In this document: piece after piece, positions 61,391 through 64,000 of the stretch
Layout of the letters: each line of letters begins with the position of its first letter
How positions within the stretch are numbered: the first letter of the stretch is position 1
DNA from: Mariprofundus sp.
Lineage (GTDB): Bacteria > Pseudomonadota > Zetaproteobacteria > Mariprofundales > Mariprofundaceae
Direction: 5' to 3'
Assembly (NCBI GenBank): GCA_021772775.1
Contig: JAJFLH010000031.1
Coordinates: 62,001-126,000 of the forward strand
DNA length: 64,000 nucleotides
Translations under genes and position numbers: made by a program
The notes under the pieces: generated by a model
The model's input: only the letters and a program-made list of their open reading frames with translations
Database searches by the model: none
What the model was told of the DNA's origin: nothing

Positions 61391-62203
61391 TTGCCAGATA
61401 GAATAAACAAGCAACAGACATATTACGACAAATTACAAACACTTATGAAAGTCTTACGCCAAGAGTGCCCTTGGGATCGTGAACAGACCTTGCTTTCACT
61501 GCGACAATATACGCTTGAAGAAGTTCACGAAGTGATCGAAGCTGTTGAGTTGGCTGATGCCAGTGATGAATGGGAGCCTCTTAAAAAAGAGTTAGGAGAT
61601 CTTCTCATCCAAATTCTGTTCTATTCTCGTTTGGCTGAGGAAGCCAAACAATTTGATCTGGCTGATGTCATTGATACATTGATAGATAAAATGATTTATC
61701 GTCACCCCCATGTCTTTGACGATGCTAAGCCAATAGATGTAAACGATCAGTGGGATCGCCTAAAAGATCTCGAGCGTTTAAATGATTCAAATCAAACGAA
61801 ACGCAGTAGCTTGATGGATGATATCTCACCATTACCCGCACTAAAATATGCTCAAAAGCAGCAGCAGCGTGCTGCACGTGTTGGATTTGACTGGTCCGAA
61901 GCATCCGATGTGATGATAAAAATGCGTGAAGAGTTGGATGAACTAGAGCGTGAAGTGATCAATCAACATGATAAACGTAGAGTTGAGGATGAATTTGGTG
62001 ATGTTTTGTTTACGCTTGCAAACTTGGCACGCAAATTGGATCTTGATGCAGAGTTATGCTTGATGCAAACCAATCGCAAGTTTGCGTCTCGCTTTCGAGG
62101 TATGGAAAAAACAGCTTCAGATCGTGGGGATTCCCTGGCTGATATGGATCTTGATACGATGGAATCACTTTATCAGGAAGTAAAAGAAAGAATGAGATCA
62201 TAA
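61391..62203 (+). CDS. mazG: Nucleoside triphosphate pyrophosphohydrolase MazG
   Basis: MazG (270 residues) hydrolyses NTPs and dNTPs to monophosphates. It contains two all-alpha NTP-PPase repeats: the first with CPWDREQTLLSLRQYTLEEV, LKKELGDLL and DKMIYRHPHVF, the second with WSEASDVMIKMREELDELE and VEDEFGDVLFTLANLAR. The acidic E..E/D..D metal sites are in place in both. The start is TTG with GGAGAGG 5 nt before it; no ATG fits. The upstream DNA is shared with the divergent metH. Confidence 0.92.
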   Translation: MPDRINKQQTYYDKLQTLMKVLRQECPWDREQTLLSLRQYTLEEVHEVIEAVELADASDEWEPLKKELGDLLIQILFYSRLAEEAKQFDLADVIDTLIDKMIYRHPHVFDDAKPIDVNDQWDRLKDLERLNDSNQTKRSSLMDDISPLPALKYAQKQQQRAARVGFDWSEASDVMIKMREELDELEREVINQHDKRRVEDEFGDVLFTLANLARKLDLDAELCLMQTNRKFASRFRGMEKTASDRGDSLADMDLDTMESLYQEVKERMRS

Positions 62204-62262
62204 TGCCTATGGCATTCATTAAATGACTAATAATATTAAACAGTTAATAAGGATCTATAATC

Positions 62263-62571
62263 ATGGCCAGTAAAGATGAAACTAAAGTGGAAAATACTCA
62301 GGAACTACAAATTCAGGTACCTGAAGCTGTACAGCGAGGTAATTATGCCAATCAATTTATTTCCAGCCACACTTCTGAGGAGTTCATTCTCGACTTTATT
62401 CTTGCTAGCCCCCCTGCCGGCGTTGTGAATGCCCGTGTTGTAGTTTCTCCTGGTCATGCCAAACGTATTGCAGCTGCTTTACTTGAAAATGTAACGCGTT
62501 ATGAGGCTATTTTTGGTGAAATAACTTCTATCACCCCAATTGATAGAGAAGAGCATAGTATAACGCATTGA
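62263..62571 (+). CDS. DUF3467 protein
   Basis: The 102-residue protein has the DUF3467 core: GNYANQFISSHTSEEFILDF, VVNARVVVSPGHAKRIAAAL and NVTRYEAIFG. The domain's function is not known; it is small, soluble and usually stands alone. It lies 60 nt after mazG. The start is ATG 62263 with AAGGAT nearby. Confidence 0.85.
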   Translation: MASKDETKVENTQELQIQVPEAVQRGNYANQFISSHTSEEFILDFILASPPAGVVNARVVVSPGHAKRIAAALLENVTRYEAIFGEITSITPIDREEHSITH

Positions 62572-62643
62572 ATAAGCGCCATTAGATCATAAAAACTAGA
62601 TTTCTCCTTTACCTACGCCTGCCATCGGTGATACTTGTGACAT

Positions 62644-63198
62644 ATGCTATGGACTATTTCTAATCAGTTAACTCTGGGACGTGTGATTCTAATTCCAATC
62701 TTGATGGCCGTATTTTATTTGCCAACCCCATTGAGCTACTGGCTGGCAGCTACGATATTTTCATTGGCAGCCTTTACAGATTGGTTGGATGGTTATTTGG
62801 CACGCACACGCGGCGAAGAGACTGCTTTTGGCCGCTTTCTTGATCCCGTAGCAGATAAACTTCTGGTTGCGACAGCACTGGTACTGCTTGTCTCTGCCGA
62901 TATGGCTCCCGCTCTCCTGGCTGTCATTATCATCGGTCGTGAAATAACCATAGGCGCTCTGCGTGAATGGTTGGCGCAAAGGGCGGCGGTAATTGTACAT
63001 GTATCTCAAATGGCAAAGTGGAAAACAGCTATTCAAATGATAGCTATTGTACTGCTGCTGCTTCACATCGATATTCTGGGTTACTCCATGCATGAAACTG
63101 GCCTAGTACTCCTCTGGCTCGCTGCAGCGCTTACACTATGGTCAGGTTATGAATATATCCGCGATGCTTGGCCTGAATTAAAAGATGTTTCCAAGTGA
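62644..63198 (+). CDS. pgsA: CDP-diacylglycerol-glycerol-3-phosphate 3-phosphatidyltransferase
   Basis: PgsA (184 residues) makes phosphatidylglycerol phosphate for membrane lipids. The CDP-alcohol phosphotransferase signature DWLDGYLARTRGEETAFGRF with LDPVADK (DxxDGxxAR...GxxxDxxxD) is complete. About five hydrophobic helices follow. The start ATG 62644 (MLWTISNQLTLGR) has only a weak upstream site. It converges with the partial dehydrogenase gene (16-nt gap). Confidence 0.93.
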   Translation: MLWTISNQLTLGRVILIPILMAVFYLPTPLSYWLAATIFSLAAFTDWLDGYLARTRGEETAFGRFLDPVADKLLVATALVLLVSADMAPALLAVIIIGREITIGALREWLAQRAAVIVHVSQMAKWKTAIQMIAIVLLLLHIDILGYSMHETGLVLLWLAAALTLWSGYEYIRDAWPELKDVSK

Positions 63199-63214
63199 TC
63201 GTGCTCAAGTAATC

Positions 63215-64000
63215 TCATAAACGCGATTGAATCAGTGCCTCAAGCTCAGCTTTAGTCAATTCGATTGGGTTTGTAGCCATACTTCCACCACTGATATTGG
63301 CAATGATATTGGCAATATCTTCCGTAACAACACCATAGTTTGAAAGCTTTGGCATGTTTAACTTCTCACTCCATTGCTTGAGTAAAGCAAGTAGCGCTTG
63401 ATGCGCAGTCGTATCATCCAAGTTTGGCTGAAGTGTCATAAGCCGCCCTATTTGGGCATATTTTTTTAAACTCAAACTATCAGGTTTGCGCTCTATCAAT
63501 GCAGTGATATTGGTACGTGTGGCTTCATACAATAGCGTTCCGCACACTACGCCATGCGGGATAGGAAAATAGGCGCCCAACGGTGAAGCAAGCCCATGCA
63601 CTGAGCCCAAGCCTGCATTCGCCAGTGTTATGCCCGACATGGAAGATGCATAAAGCATCGCAGCACGGGCTTCTATATTGTCACCCTGATCAAATGCTAC
63701 AGGTAATGCTGCTCGGACTTTTTCTAATCCACTCAAAGCCAACGCATCAGTGACTGGGTTGGCACGCGTGGAGACAAATGATTCAAGTAACTGTGTAAAG
63801 GCATCCATGCCGCAGGCTGCAGTGACCGCAGCTGAACAGTTAATCGTCAATTCAGGGTCAAGAATAATATGTTTGGGAACCAGTTCTTCATGACGAAATG
63901 ACTTTTTAAACCCATCCTTACTGATGACAGATAAAACAGCATTTTTACTTGTTTCACCTCCAGTTCCTGCTGTTGTTGGAATTGCAATAAAAGGAGTCGA
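63215..64000 (-). CDS. Iron-type alcohol dehydrogenase, N-terminus outside window
   Basis: The frame is open from 64000 down to 63215, giving the C-terminal 261 residues. It has the NAD-binding end AIPTTAGTGGETSKNAV, the metal-site region GMDAFTQLLESFVS, then SVHGLASPLGAYFPIPHGVV with two His ligands. In many members the first metal His stands where Gln is found here (DAFTQ for DALTH); a subfamily with Gln is known to me, so this need not mean loss of function. It would reduce aldehydes or oxidise alcohols with NAD. The 5' part lies beyond the right edge. Confidence 0.88.
   Translation of the reverse strand, partial: STPFIAIPTTAGTGGETSKNAVLSVISKDGFKKSFRHEELVPKHIILDPELTINCSAAVTAACGMDAFTQLLESFVSTRANPVTDALALSGLEKVRAALPVAFDQGDNIEARAAMLYASSMSGITLANAGLGSVHGLASPLGAYFPIPHGVVCGTLLYEATRTNITALIERKPDSLSLKKYAQIGRLMTLQPNLDDTTAHQALLALLKQWSEKLNMPKLSNYGVVTEDIANIIANISGGSMATNPIELTKAELEALIQSRL

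Noticed and set aside
61181-61414. Minus-strand 77-codon ORF upstream of metH
   Set aside because: It overlaps the mazG start and the metH promoter region, and its composition is AT-driven.
63215-64000. Dehydrogenase judged dead because a metal His is Gln
   Set aside because: The other ligand positions are intact and a Gln-bearing subfamily is plausible, so loss of function is not supported.

Overview
The window looks like the chromosome of a Gram-negative, respiring, probably micro-oxic proteobacterium. The support is a pqiABC-type envelope operon, PgsA, a CcoG-type cytochrome oxidase assembly protein, several c-type cytochromes, oxygen-independent HemN, a truncated haemoglobin, and a Crp/Fnr regulator. 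GC content is moderate. A zetaproteobacterium-like or gammaproteobacterium-like marine organism would fit, but no rRNA or other decisive marker is present, so the lineage is only an inference. No tRNA, rRNA, CRISPR array, prophage or intact insertion sequence was found.

Layout. 1-4980: tail of a HAD phosphatase, thiE-thiD, then mdh-sucC-sucD (TCA cycle). 5049-12432: a tightly overlapping five-gene operon of pqiA, pqiB (three MCE domains), the lipoprotein pqiC, a LolA-like periplasmic protein and an RND exporter ending in a cyclic-nucleotide-binding domain. 12433-18131: a response regulator with an AraC-type output domain, a DUF2726 protein, a mannose-1-phosphate guanylyltransferase, a 37-residue membrane protein, thpR, a broken ParE toxin, and long stretches with hairpins and dispersed palindromes. 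18132-31563: an accessory defence island built on a type I restriction-modification operon (hsdM, DUF1016 nuclease, hsdS, hsdR). It also carries a probable CHAT/caspase-like protease, an EVE-KAP NTPase fusion, a GIY-YIG gene between inverted palindromic repeats, and a duplicated hsdR 5' end. 31564-37783: a zinc-ribbon mini-protein, an AT-rich stretch with clustered DnaA boxes, a decayed CAP-domain lipoprotein, and a two-gene secreted module with an F5/8C domain.

37784-48935 (mostly minus strand): a MotA-like/MotB-vWA pair, ccoG, a LysR regulator (plus strand), a small cytochrome, a Crp/Fnr regulator, a truncated haemoglobin, hemN with three cytochrome genes, and a CCA-adding enzyme whose 5' end is broken at a C9 tract. 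49130-64000: recA-recX-alaS, a glucose-6-phosphate dehydrogenase fused to a cyclic-nucleotide-binding domain, rmuC, a low-molecular-weight phosphotyrosine phosphatase, metH (minus strand), mazG, DUF3467, pgsA and a partial iron-type alcohol dehydrogenase.

How the parts work together. The most novel area is the island at 18-31.6 kb. Its type I RM operon keeps coupled, overlapping reading frames (hsdS with the CHAT-like gene; the hsdR' stub with the KAP gene), which suggests one co-expressed defence unit made from several modules. Inference: the CHAT-like protease and the EVE-KAP protein may be effector or sensor layers on top of restriction. A second theme is cyclic-nucleotide control of non-regulatory proteins: two unrelated enzymes or transporters here carry a C-terminal cNMP-binding domain with a complete phosphate-binding cassette.
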